DNA of 46,560 nucleotides from an uncultured bacterium (GTDB taxonomy: Bacteria; Bacillota; Clostridia; Lachnospirales; Lachnospiraceae): the NCBI GenBank assembly GCA_905215625.1, contig CAJMQQ010000017.1, forward strand, positions 1-46,560. Reading direction: 5' to 3'. A program made the translations under genes and the position numbers. Below are positions 33,287-41,440 of this stretch, piece after piece; positions within the stretch are counted from its first letter, which is position 1, and every line of letters starts with the position of its first letter. The notes beneath the pieces were generated by a model, which had not been told where the DNA came from, made no database searches, and saw nothing but the letters and a program-made list of their open reading frames with translations.

Positions 33287-33711
33287 TTAGTTTTCTCGGA
33301 TGTGAGGAATCTGCTCTATCGCATACAGCGGCAGATTGACAAGCCATTCTACCCTTTTGTAGTCGGACATAGATGTGGGGACAGAAACTTCGGGAGAAAA
33401 TTTTTCCTGCTAAGTCTTTAGGCTCTTGGCTCTGAGATTTACTTCTGCTTTTACTTCTACCGGAACAATCAGCTCGCCTGTATCAACACAACAAGGAGGT
33501 CGTTGTCATCAAGCAAAGTACGTTGGCGAAGTCCGGCCATACAGCCAAGGAGCCCGACGTCTACCATAAACAGCTTAAATGCTCTTGGAACTTCCTGCAC
33601 TTCATCAAAAATCAGCAAAGAATTTCCGGGATCGATTTTGTGTCCCACATACAGTTCCAATCCCATAATTAAACGTTCCGTATCCAGGTCAGACGAAAAT
33701 AACTCTGCCAT
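33287..33711 (-). pseudogene. Decayed AAA ATPase with DUF4143 domain
   Basis: Minus-strand reading gives pieces of the archaeal-type AAA/DUF4143 ATPase family in order: a mid-domain piece (SLLIFDEVQEVPRA, Walker B), then KLFMVDVGLLGCM, which belongs to the DUF4143 domain and is joined to it with the intervening region missing. After a frameshift near 33475 come GELIVPVEVKAEVNLRAKSLK, an in-frame TAG where family members have a tyrosine, and DYKRVEWLVNLPLYAIEQIP to the natural end. The N terminus with Walker A is also absent. At least four lesions make it non-functional. Confidence 0.85.
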
Positions 33712-33811
33712 TCTGGAATTCCGTTATCATATTATAGGTATAGTATGACACAATCACAAAAAATACAACGAATTTTGCAGTAGCGGATACACTTTTTACA
33801 ACGAATAAAGC

Positions 33812-35308
33812 TTATTTATTCAAATATTCTTTTGCATCTTTAAAGAAACTGTAAATCATCATAACAATAATAATTCCCACAGGGAAGGCGGCGATAATGG
33901 ACACCGTCTGCAGGTTCGCCATGGAATTGTCGGAAAATACCAAGGCGATGGGAAAGAGAATTAGCAGAACCGCCCAGAACAGCTTTACTGCTTTTGAGGG
34001 TTCTTCGCCGTCCGGCAGTTCCTTATAAGAATAAGAGGCAGCTACCAGTGCAAGTGCGTCGTAAGAAGTCGAGTAAAAGGTAATCATGGTAATTGCAAGC
34101 AGAATCAGCCCGAGAGTAGGAAGAGGCAGAGTATCCATGACTGCCAGGATTGCAGTACACAAATTCTGGCTCTGTTCGTAAATGCCGAGAATATCAAGCT
34201 GTCCCTGCATCTGCAGGCCCAGGCCATAGTTTCCCAGGACGATAAAGGAGACAAATGTTCCGGCAAGCCCATAAAAGTATCCGCCTAAAATCGTCTGCTT
34301 GATGGTGCGTCCTTTGCTGATGCTTCCAATAAAAAATGGGGCGGCCACACACCATACCATCCAGTAAGCCCAGTAGAAAATGGTCAGATTCTGAGGGAAG
34401 GACGAGGTACGCAGAGCGTCCGTCCAGGTGGACATGGAGATGAAATTCTGAACCATATTTCCCAGGGAAGTAATGCCGGTTTCGATAATATACTGGGCTT
34501 TTCCTCCGCCGATAAACACATAGAGAAGGAAAGCAAAGAAAAAGTATACGCATCCTGCTGCAAGTCTGGCAATTCCCTTCATCCCGAAATATACGGTTAC
34601 AATGTAAATAATGCCCACAATTGCCAGGATGGCGATGGTAAGGATTTTTGATTCTTCAATCCCTAAAAACTGGCTGAATATAATGGAAAGCAGGGGAGAA
34701 GAAACGGAAAAGGTGGTGGCGGTTCCGGCAACCAGGGCAAAAACAGCAATTAAATCAATGATTTTTCCTGCAATTCCATCGGTCTTTTTCCCTAACAGAG
34801 GACGGCAGGCTTCGGAATACTTTTGTTTGGTACGTTTACGGACATGAAGCATAAAGCCGAAGGCAACAGCCAGTACCAGGTAAAATGCCCATGGAATCGG
34901 CCCCCAGTGAAACAACGGATAGGTAGAAGCCCAGTCCTGAATGCTTCCCATATCAGAAATGTGGGGTTCATTTGCATATAGGATCCATTCACATAAGGAA
35001 TAAAACAAAATATCTGCAGCCAGTCCGGAGGTAAACATCATAGAACCCCACTGGAAGTTTGAGTAGGCTGGTTTTTCACAGTCACCCAGGCGGATGGTTC
35101 CATACCTGGAGAAAGCGATATATAAACTAAGAAAGAACACGCCAAGTCCGATTACCAGATAATAGCTGCCCAGTTGGTCGCCAAAGAAAAAACGGATAGA
35201 CTCTAAAGTGGCAGAAGACTGCTCTGGCCAGACCATAAAAAGAATACATAAAAGGACGATGGCAGCGCAGGGAATTGCGGTAGTGACCCAGTCAATGCGA
35301 GATTTCAT
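33812..35308 (-). CDS. BCCT family transporter (betaine/carnitine/choline type)
   Basis: 498 residues with 12 membrane segments. The family signature appears in the segment IFYWAYWMVWCVAAPFFIG with its Trp-rich helix, followed by SISKGRTIKQ; FHWGPIPWAFYLV is the TM4 motif. BCCT proteins carry quaternary ammonium compounds such as betaine, carnitine or choline, by symport or exchange. AGGAGG lies 5 nt before ATG 35308. It is a single-gene unit with its own promoter. Choline or carnitine use genes are not adjacent, so the substrate stays open. Confidence 0.93.
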   Translation of the reverse strand: MKSRIDWVTTAIPCAAIVLLCILFMVWPEQSSATLESIRFFFGDQLGSYYLVIGLGVFFLSLYIAFSRYGTIRLGDCEKPAYSNFQWGSMMFTSGLAADILFYSLCEWILYANEPHISDMGSIQDWASTYPLFHWGPIPWAFYLVLAVAFGFMLHVRKRTKQKYSEACRPLLGKKTDGIAGKIIDLIAVFALVAGTATTFSVSSPLLSIIFSQFLGIEESKILTIAILAIVGIIYIVTVYFGMKGIARLAAGCVYFFFAFLLYVFIGGGKAQYIIETGITSLGNMVQNFISMSTWTDALRTSSFPQNLTIFYWAYWMVWCVAAPFFIGSISKGRTIKQTILGGYFYGLAGTFVSFIVLGNYGLGLQMQGQLDILGIYEQSQNLCTAILAVMDTLPLPTLGLILLAITMITFYSTSYDALALVAASYSYKELPDGEEPSKAVKLFWAVLLILFPIALVFSDNSMANLQTVSIIAAFPVGIIIVMMIYSFFKDAKEYLNK

Positions 35309-35324
35309 AAAATCCTCCTAACTC

Positions 35325-35362
35325 ATGTTCAAAAAAACATAAAAATTAAATATATTGAACAT
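35325..35362. promoter_or_regulatory. Inverted repeat in the BCCT control region
   Basis: ATGTTCAA (35325-35332) and TTGAACAT (35355-35362) are perfect inverted copies 22 nt apart. The outer copy overlaps the -10 box and start site, the inner one lies next to the ribosome binding site. It could be a two-site operator or a leader RNA hairpin. Confidence 0.5.
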
Positions 35363-35389
35363 AATAGCACCGGCACTGGGAAAAAGCAA
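35361..35389 (-). promoter_or_regulatory. Promoter of the BCCT transporter gene
   Basis: On the minus strand: TTGCTT (35389-35384), 17-nt spacer, TATTAT (35366-35361), with the transcript starting near 35354. Confidence 0.62.
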
Positions 35390-35504
35390 GAGAAAAAACG
35401 AAAGATTTTATGACTTTTTCAAAAAACCTCTGTTAAAATCCAGAAAGATTCGCTATAATACAAGCGGCATAAAAACAGAAAAGGTAATAAGGAGGAAATT
35501 CCAC

Positions 35505-36017
35505 ATGAAAAAGGCAAAGAAAATGCTGGCGGTTATGGGTTGTGCTGCAATGCTTTTAAGCGGCTGTACCCAGAGCAATATTGTAACGCCCAGCGGGGAA
35601 GCTGCCGCACCGGATTTTTCTATAAAAGAAGATGTGCAGATTGTCTGGGAACAGGTTTATGAGGACTTAGGCGAAAGTTTTATGGAGTCAGAGGATTACC
35701 CGAATTTAGAGCAGATTGGCTTTAATGTAAACGAGGAAGAAAAGATGGTCAATCTGGAAGTTCTGGTTTCTGAAGAAACCACGAAGGAAGAAGCTGTTTC
35801 CTATGCAACCGCGCTGGTAAAGGCGATTAATGACGAGGTACAGATTCAGAGCGCTTACTACGAGGCGTCTTCCGAAGAATCCTATGGCGGATTTTTTAAA
35901 GAGTATGGTTTCCACGCAGTGGTAGCGCCAATTCAGAGTTCGGAAGATGAGAGCACGTATCTGGTCAACGATACGGTAGCAGCCGGAGAAGAACGTGCAA
36001 TCCAGGCAACGGAATAA
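35505..36017 (+). CDS. Small secreted lipoprotein of unknown function
   Basis: 170 residues. A basic N terminus (MKKAKK), a short hydrophobic stretch and the lipobox LLSG-Cys (Cys 21) mark it as a lipoprotein anchored on the outer face of the membrane. The mature part is acidic and rich in Glu, with alternating helix and strand character, and shows no known catalytic motif. ATG 35505 has AAGGAGG 9 nt upstream; the frame is open from 35355 but that extension has no start site. A -10 box TATAAT at 35454-35459 with a poor -35 lies upstream. It is followed 24 nt later by a DUF4250 gene. Confidence 0.8.
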   Translation: MKKAKKMLAVMGCAAMLLSGCTQSNIVTPSGEAAAPDFSIKEDVQIVWEQVYEDLGESFMESEDYPNLEQIGFNVNEEEKMVNLEVLVSEETTKEEAVSYATALVKAINDEVQIQSAYYEASSEESYGGFFKEYGFHAVVAPIQSSEDESTYLVNDTVAAGEERAIQATE

Positions 36018-36041
36018 CCTGCTGAAAAAGGAGAATAAACC

Positions 36042-36218
36042 ATGGCAATCCCAAAAGATCCCATTATGCTGTTAAGCTACATCAATACTCAGTTACGGGA
36101 TAATTATCCAAATCTGGAAGAATTGTGCCGCAGTCTGGATGTGGACGAAGAGAAACTGAAGTCAAAACTTTTGACAGCAGGATACGTTTACAATTCTGGG
36201 GAAAACCAGTTTAGGTAG
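36042..36218 (+). CDS. DUF4250 family small protein
   Basis: 58 residues. The N terminus IPKDPIMLLSYINTQLRD and the end of the form GYVYNSGENQF match the DUF4250 family, common in clostridia and of unknown function. The middle (NLEELCRSLDVDEEKLKSKL) looks like a small helix-turn-helix. AAAAGGAG lies about 9 nt before the ATG. It probably shares a transcript with the lipoprotein. Confidence 0.88.
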   Translation: MAIPKDPIMLLSYINTQLRDNYPNLEELCRSLDVDEEKLKSKLLTAGYVYNSGENQFR

Positions 36219-36244
36219 GAAACAGGGGGCTTACCCCTGTTTCC
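36218..36244. terminator. Perfect hairpin between convergent DUF4250 and asparaginase genes
   Basis: GGAAACAGGGG (36218-36228) pairs over 11 bp with CCCCTGTTTCC (36234-36244), 5-nt loop. It overlaps the last codons of the asparaginase gene. Neither side has a clear T-tract, so it is a weak or factor-assisted terminator at best. Confidence 0.5.
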
Positions 36245-37238
36245 ACAAAATATCCCGGTTAATGGTCTGATAAAATAATTCCCGAATCTTTTTTGGTTCT
36301 CTGGTCTGGCCCAGAATCCACATCAGCTTGGTAACCGCGGCTTCTAACGTCATATCGTAGGCTTCTAACAAGCCAAAATCCCGTTTCATTTTTTTACCCA
36401 CCTCGTAGATGGACATATTGCTGCCCTCGTTGGTTACCTGGGTGGTCATAATTACCGTTTTTCCCATGGAAGTCCATTTGTCAATGGCCTGGCGGAAGTC
36501 TCCGGATTCATAGGAGGGAAGACCGCCTACTCCGAAGGACTCGATGATTACGCCGTCATAATGCTCGGCCATATAATTAAGAAGTCCTGCGTCCATAGAA
36601 GGAATCAGCTTCAAAAGTCCCACATTGGAATTCATAGTCAGGGAAAAGCGGACGTTCCGCTCCTTCTGATCTTTATCATCCAGATAAAAAATTACATGGT
36701 CTTCTTGTATGGCGGCGATATAAGGGAAGTTAATGCTGGAAAATGCATTATAGCTTTTTGTGCGCTCCTTTTTGCCTCTGGTTCCGGCAATGACTTTTCC
36801 ATCGAAAACCAGATTGACCCCATGAGCCTTCTGACAAGAAGCAAACCGCAGACTGTCGGAAAGATTGGTTCTGGCGTCTGTATTTTCCATATCAATGGGC
36901 TTTTGTGCACCGGTAATCACAATGGGTTTTGGAGAATCCTGGATTAAATAAGACAGGGCCGCGGCGGTATAGGCCATGGTATCTGTGCCATGACAGACTA
37001 CAAAACCGTCATACTGGTCGTAGTGTTCTTTGACAGACTGGGCAATCATAAGCCAGTGGGCCGGCTGCATATTGGTACTGTCAATATTTAAAACCTGCAG
37101 GGTATCTGCATGACAAAATGTTTTGGTATCTGGAACAAAGGAAAGCAGTTCCTCAGAGGACATAACCGGCTTTAAGCCGTCGTCGCCGCGTTTGCAGGCA
37201 ATGGTGCCTCCGGTTCCGATTACGAGAATCTGTTTCAT
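36231..37238 (-). CDS. ansA: Type I (cytoplasmic) L-asparaginase
   Basis: 335 residues with no signal peptide. ILVIGTGGTIACKRG supplies the nucleophilic Thr near the N terminus, and VCHGTDTMAYTAAALSYLI (about 85-103) the second Thr and the Thr-Asp pair. It hydrolyses asparagine to aspartate and ammonia. The start is ATG 37238 with AAAGGA 8 nt upstream; the frame can be read from a TTG six bases earlier. It has its own promoter and is divergent from cardiolipin synthase. Confidence 0.93.
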   Translation of the reverse strand: MKQILVIGTGGTIACKRGDDGLKPVMSSEELLSFVPDTKTFCHADTLQVLNIDSTNMQPAHWLMIAQSVKEHYDQYDGFVVCHGTDTMAYTAAALSYLIQDSPKPIVITGAQKPIDMENTDARTNLSDSLRFASCQKAHGVNLVFDGKVIAGTRGKKERTKSYNAFSSINFPYIAAIQEDHVIFYLDDKDQKERNVRFSLTMNSNVGLLKLIPSMDAGLLNYMAEHYDGVIIESFGVGGLPSYESGDFRQAIDKWTSMGKTVIMTTQVTNEGSNMSIYEVGKKMKRDFGLLEAYDMTLEAAVTKLMWILGQTREPKKIRELFYQTINRDILWKQG

Positions 37239-37295
37239 AAACAAAATCCTTTCTGGGCGTGGGCCATTTTTCTGGTTGATTCTGGTTCAGCTATC

Positions 37296-37324
37296 ATTTT
37301 AAGATGTCAGAACCAATCTGTCAA
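37296..37324 (-). promoter_or_regulatory. Promoter of the asparaginase gene
   Basis: On the minus strand: consensus TTGACA (37324-37319), 17-nt spacer, TAAAAT (37301-37296). One of the best promoter matches in the window. Confidence 0.82.
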
Positions 37325-37335
37325 TTTCCCATCTC

Positions 37336-37364
37336 TGTACACCAATGATAAATTGTGCTAAAAT
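37336..37364 (+). promoter_or_regulatory. Possible promoter of cardiolipin synthase gene
   Basis: TGTACA (37336-37341), 17-nt spacer, TAAAAT (37359-37364) with an upstream TGC making an extended -10. Confidence 0.5.
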
Positions 37365-37407
37365 GGAGAAGAATACGAAGTTTATTGTTACAGGAAAGGA
37401 ATTCACT

Positions 37408-38910
37408 ATGGAGATAATAGTAGAAGGACTGGGCGCGGCCTGGCAGTGGCTGATGGACAATATCTTATTTATTAATCTGATTTTGTCGATTATTATTGTA
37501 TTTTTCCAGAGGCGTGACCCGAAAACCGTCTGGGCATGGCTTCTTGCTCTTTATTTTATACCAGGTTTCGGTATTTTATTTTACCTGTTATTTGGTCAGG
37601 ATTTCCGCAAGAGCAAGATGTTCCGGATTAAAAAGCTGGAGGATCAGATGGGTTCCTCTATCCGCAGCCAGGAAGAAATCCTGCGCAATTTTAACCATGA
37701 AAACATGGAAGATCCTCTGGTGCGGGATTACGGCGATTTGATTATGTACAATCTGAAGACGTCCGGAAGCGTTCTTACGGTGCACAATGATGTGAAGATT
37801 TTTTCTGACGGGGAGGCCAAGTTTGAAGACTTGCGCAAAAGCCTGCGGCAGGCCAAAAAATTTATTCACATACAGTATTACATTATTAAAAATGACGAAC
37901 TGTTTGATTCCATTGTGCCGATTTTAATTGACCGGGTACGAAACGGAGTAGAAGTCCGAATTCTCTATGACGGCATGGGCGGTCGGTTTATGCCAAAAAA
38001 ACGGTGGGAAGAGCTGAAAAAGGCAGGCGTAAAGGTAGGGGTATTCTTCCCTGCGCTGTTAGGAAGACTGAATTTGCGTGTCAACTACCGCAACCACCGC
38101 AAGATTGTAGTCATTGATGGAACCGTCGGATATGTCGGTGGGTTTAACATCGGCAGGGAATATATTTCCAGGGATCCCAAGTTTGGCTACTGGCGCGACA
38201 CCCATTTAAAAATTACCGGAGACGCAGTAATCAGCCTGCAGATCCGGTTTGCTCTGGACTGGAATTATGCGGCTCACGAAAATCTGTTCCAGACGCCGTC
38301 CTATTTTGATTCCCCGTACCGCAACGGCCTGGTAAAAGCTATGCAGGAAGAGGGAAAGCGGCTGGTAGCAATCCAGATTGTAGCCAGCGGACCGGATACG
38401 GCAGACCGGCAGATCCGCAACAACTATCTGGAACTGTTTCACAAGGCCAGAAAGAGCATTTATATCCACACGCCGTACTTTGTACCGGATGACGCTGTTT
38501 TGTCGGCGCTGCGCATAGCGGCAAGAGCCGGAGTAGACGTCCGTCTGATGATTCCCTGCAAGCCGGATCACCCGTTTGTATACTGGGCGACCTATTCTTA
38601 TGCCGGCGACCTGATTGAAGCAGGGGCAAAATGCTACGTATATGACAACGGATTCCTTCATGCAAAAGGCGTAATGGTGGACGGACGGGTCAGCAGCTAC
38701 GGTACCGCCAATATGGACATCCGTAGTTTTGAACTGAATTTTGAAGTAAATGCGACGATTTATGATGAAGCGATTACCCAGCAGCTGGAAGAAGAGTTTA
38801 TGAATGATTTAAAGCATTGCCGGGAAATTACAAAAGAAGTATACGAATCCCGCTCTCTGCTGATTCGTATAAAAGAGCAGGGAAGCCGTCTGCTTTCTCC
38901 GCTGTTATAA
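37408..38910 (+). CDS. cls: Cardiolipin synthase (phospholipase D type)
   Basis: 500 residues. Two N-terminal membrane helices (about 12-35 and 42-65) are followed by two phospholipase D domains with the HKD motifs HRKIVVID (about residue 231) and HAKGVMVD (about 418). It condenses two phosphatidylglycerol molecules into cardiolipin and glycerol at the membrane. ATG 37408 has AAAGGA 7 nt upstream; the longer frame from 37345 is less likely. Followed by a hairpin that may end its transcript or govern the next gene. Confidence 0.95.
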   Translation: MEIIVEGLGAAWQWLMDNILFINLILSIIIVFFQRRDPKTVWAWLLALYFIPGFGILFYLLFGQDFRKSKMFRIKKLEDQMGSSIRSQEEILRNFNHENMEDPLVRDYGDLIMYNLKTSGSVLTVHNDVKIFSDGEAKFEDLRKSLRQAKKFIHIQYYIIKNDELFDSIVPILIDRVRNGVEVRILYDGMGGRFMPKKRWEELKKAGVKVGVFFPALLGRLNLRVNYRNHRKIVVIDGTVGYVGGFNIGREYISRDPKFGYWRDTHLKITGDAVISLQIRFALDWNYAAHENLFQTPSYFDSPYRNGLVKAMQEEGKRLVAIQIVASGPDTADRQIRNNYLELFHKARKSIYIHTPYFVPDDAVLSALRIAARAGVDVRLMIPCKPDHPFVYWATYSYAGDLIEAGAKCYVYDNGFLHAKGVMVDGRVSSYGTANMDIRSFELNFEVNATIYDEAITQQLEEEFMNDLKHCREITKEVYESRSLLIRIKEQGSRLLSPLL

Positions 38911-38929
38911 AAGAAAATAGTCAGTATGG

Positions 38930-38973
38930 ATTCTCCCTTTTCTGCACATATTATGTGAAAGGAAAGGGAGAAT
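38930..38973 (+). promoter_or_regulatory. Hairpin enclosing the ribosome binding site of the next gene
   Basis: ATTCTCCCTTT (38930-38940) pairs perfectly with AAAGGGAGAAT (38963-38973); inside it CACAT (38945-38949) pairs with ATGTG (38953-38957). The right arm contains GGGAG, the ribosome binding site of the TTG-started gene at 38978, so the stem would hide it. It might also serve as a leaky terminator after cls. Confidence 0.65.
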
Positions 38974-38977
38974 TGTT

Positions 38978-39424
38978 TTGAACAGATTTTGGAAAAATTT
39001 CTTTAAATGCGGGGTTACCGGATGGTGTCTGGAAGTGATTTTTACCTCGGCAGAATCCATTCTGGCAAGAGACTGGAGATTGATGGGGCATACGTCCCTG
39101 CTGATGTTTCCTATTTACGGCATGGGGGCTTTGTTGGGGCCAATTGGCCGCAGGGTGGATTTGTGGATTGGAGATGGAAGCAGCGGGATGGGAACATCAT
39201 TAAACCAGACGGACAGAGCGGTCCGTCATGGGATGCTGTACATGGTTTTGATTTTTCTTGCAGAATATGTGTGTGGAATGTTTCTGAAAGACAAGGGAAT
39301 CTGCCCCTGGGATTATACCGGACGCCATTCCAGCGTCAACGGACTGATCCGACTGGATTTTGCGCCGCTGTGGTTTCTGACAGGCCTTCTGTTTGAGCGG
39401 ATTACCGGGTTTCAAAAATGGTAA
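38978..39424 (+). CDS. CmpB-like putative ABC-transporter type IV membrane protein
   Basis: 148 residues with about four membrane segments. The pattern FFKCGVTGWCLEVIFTS, then GHTSLLMFPIYGMGALLGPI, matches the family called putative ABC-transporter type IV (PF06541), common in clostridia and of unknown role. The start codon is TTG 38978, 7 nt after GGGAG; no ATG or GTG gives the conserved N terminus. Translation may be limited by the hairpin that holds the ribosome binding site. Confidence 0.85.
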   Translation: MNRFWKNFFKCGVTGWCLEVIFTSAESILARDWRLMGHTSLLMFPIYGMGALLGPIGRRVDLWIGDGSSGMGTSLNQTDRAVRHGMLYMVLIFLAEYVCGMFLKDKGICPWDYTGRHSSVNGLIRLDFAPLWFLTGLLFERITGFQKW

Positions 39425-39440
39425 AATTTGTGTCATATAC

Positions 39441-39469
39441 TTGTATTTGTTTTGTGGATTTTATATAAT
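39441..39469 (+). promoter_or_regulatory. Promoter of the plsC-pheA region
   Basis: TTGTAT (39441-39446), 17-nt spacer, TATAAT (39464-39469). It could drive plsC, pheA and the following genes, which are closely spaced to 46464. Confidence 0.75.
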
Positions 39470-39483
39470 GGTAGAAACTGTTC

Positions 39484-39509
39484 AGGACGGCGGAAAAATG
39501 CGCCGTCCT
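39484..39509 (+). promoter_or_regulatory. Leader hairpin upstream of plsC
   Basis: AGGACGGCG (39484-39492) pairs perfectly with CGCCGTCCT (39501-39509), 8-nt loop, near the predicted transcript 5' end. No T-tract follows, so it probably stabilises the mRNA or is a regulatory fold. Confidence 0.5.
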
Positions 39510-39549
39510 AAATCGTTGCACTATAACGAATCTTCGGAGGAACGTCGGT

Positions 39550-40287
39550 ATGATACGTTTTTTACTAGTAGCAATTATCTTATTTTCTTTCTTGATCCTG
39601 AGCATTCCCATTTTAGTTTATGAGCATTTTCTGGCCAAAAAAGACCTGGATAAACGGAATCGTCAAAGTCTGAAAATCGTCCAGTTTATGTTCCGGCTGA
39701 TTTTAAAAGTAAGCGGGGTTTCTTATACGGTAGAGGGGTTAGAAAATATCCCAAAGGATACTGCAGTCCTTTATGTGGGAAACCACAGAAGTTATTTTGA
39801 TATTCTGATCGGATATGTAACCGTTCCGAGGCTGACCGGATTTGTGGCCAAAAAGGAAATGGAGCGGTATTATCTGCTTCGTGACTGGATGCGTAACGTA
39901 AACTGCCTGTTTTTAGACAGAGACAACATTAAAGAGGGATTAAAAACCATTTTAAAAGGAATTGAACAGGTGAAAAAGGGAATTTCTGTCTGGATTTTCC
40001 CGGAAGGAACCCGCAACCGAAATGCAGACCGGAAGGAGCTGCTTATCTTTAAAGAGGGAAGCCTGAAAATTGCAGAAAAGAGCGGCTGTCCTGTCATTCC
40101 AGTAGCAATGACAGGAACTGCGGACATATTTGAAAAGCATATGCCGTTTATCCGTAGATCCAACGTTACGGTTCGTTATGGAAAACCAATTTATTTAAAA
40201 GAACTTCCGCCAGAACAGAAGAAATTTGCAGGAGCTTACACCAGAGACGTAATCATTAGAATGTTAGAAGAGATGGAGCAGAAATAA
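39550..40287 (+). CDS. plsC: 1-acyl-sn-glycerol-3-phosphate acyltransferase
   Basis: 245 residues with one N-terminal membrane helix. NHRSYFD (H-x4-D, about residue 78) is the catalytic motif and FPEGTRNR (about 155) binds the glycerol phosphate. It adds the second acyl chain to make phosphatidic acid. GGAGG lies about 10 nt before the ATG. pheA starts 1 nt after its stop. Confidence 0.95.
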   Translation: MIRFLLVAIILFSFLILSIPILVYEHFLAKKDLDKRNRQSLKIVQFMFRLILKVSGVSYTVEGLENIPKDTAVLYVGNHRSYFDILIGYVTVPRLTGFVAKKEMERYYLLRDWMRNVNCLFLDRDNIKEGLKTILKGIEQVKKGISVWIFPEGTRNRNADRKELLIFKEGSLKIAEKSGCPVIPVAMTGTADIFEKHMPFIRRSNVTVRYGKPIYLKELPPEQKKFAGAYTRDVIIRMLEEMEQK

Positions 40288-40288
40288 T

Positions 40289-41425
40289 ATGCAGAACTTA
40301 GACTTACAGGAAATCAGAAAAAAACTGGACGCAATCGACACAGATCTGGTTGCATTATTTGAAGAGAGAATGAAGCTGTGCGCAGATGTGGCATCTTTTA
40401 AAATCGAAACCGGAAAGGCGGTTTACGATGGGGAAAGAGAAAAGCAGAAACTGGAGGCGGTGCGGCAGCTGGCTCATGGAGCGTTTAATGAACAGGCTGT
40501 TACAGAACTGTTTTCCCAGATTATGACCATCAGCCGCAGGTATCAGTACCAGCTTCTGGCAGAACATGGAAAGACGGATCCATCTGGATTTGAGCCAGTG
40601 GAAAAGCTGGCAAAAGAGCAGGTACAAGTGGTGTATCAGGGAGTAGAGGGCGCTTACAGCCATGAGGCCGCAAAGCAGTATTTTGGTGAAGACGTCCAGG
40701 CTCATCATGTGCCTTCCTGGGAAGAGGCCATGGAAGAAGTCAGCAGGAGCAAGGCAGATTACGCGGTGCTTCCTATTGAAAATTCTTCTGCCGGAGCAGT
40801 CAGCAGCATTTATGACTTATTAGTAAAATATAATAATTACATAGTAGGAGAAGTATTTCTTGAGATTAACCACGCCCTGTTGGGACTGCCGGACGCCAGA
40901 CTGGAGGAAATCCATACCGTATATTCCCATCCACAGGCCTTGATGCAGTGTTCGGAATATTTAAATTCCAACAAAAACTGGCGGCAGGTCAGCGTTGCCA
41001 ATACGGCTATGGCGGCAAAAAAGGTATTGGAAGACGGGGACAGGAGCCAGGCGGCTGTAGCCAGCGAAACTGCGGGAAAGATTTACGGCCTTACAGCTTT
41101 GCGGACAAGCATTAACCACAATAAATCCAATACTACCCGGTTTATTGTAGTGGCCAGCCGGCCCATTTACCAGTCAGATGCAAAAAAGGTCAGCATTTGT
41201 TTTGAACTGCCTCATAAGAGCGGTACTCTTTATAATATGCTGGGCAATTTCATTTTCAATCACGTCAATATGGTAATGATTGAATCCAGGCCTATTGTGG
41301 GAAGAAACTGGGAATACCGGTTTTTTGTAGATATTGAGGGGAATTTAAGCGAAGCGCCGGTTCAGAATGCATTGATGGGAATTTCCCAAGAAGCGGCGGG
41401 AATGCGGATTTTGGGAAACTACTAA
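40289..41425 (+). CDS. pheA: Bifunctional chorismate mutase/prephenate dehydratase
   Basis: 378 residues: a chorismate mutase domain (about 1-90; LDAIDTDLVALFEERMKL), a prephenate dehydratase domain (about 110-290; YQGVEGAYSHEAA, SHPQALMQC, NHNKSNTTRFIVV) and a C-terminal ACT domain with IESRP for phenylalanine feedback. It makes phenylpyruvate from chorismate. No leader-peptide attenuator was seen; it is joined to plsC with a 1-nt gap. Confidence 0.96.
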   Translation: MQNLDLQEIRKKLDAIDTDLVALFEERMKLCADVASFKIETGKAVYDGEREKQKLEAVRQLAHGAFNEQAVTELFSQIMTISRRYQYQLLAEHGKTDPSGFEPVEKLAKEQVQVVYQGVEGAYSHEAAKQYFGEDVQAHHVPSWEEAMEEVSRSKADYAVLPIENSSAGAVSSIYDLLVKYNNYIVGEVFLEINHALLGLPDARLEEIHTVYSHPQALMQCSEYLNSNKNWRQVSVANTAMAAKKVLEDGDRSQAAVASETAGKIYGLTALRTSINHNKSNTTRFIVVASRPIYQSDAKKVSICFELPHKSGTLYNMLGNFIFNHVNMVMIESRPIVGRNWEYRFFVDIEGNLSEAPVQNALMGISQEAAGMRILGNY

Positions 41426-41440
41426 ACAGAGGGTAAACGT

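Noticed and set aside
33503..33748. Plus-strand open frame over the DUF4143 remnant
   Set aside because: The minus strand carries recognisable ATPase and DUF4143 motifs; the plus-strand translation is low-complexity shadow sequence.
35355..35504. N-terminal extension of the lipoprotein
   Set aside because: The extension would bury the signal peptide and lipobox; ATG 35505 has a strong ribosome binding site.
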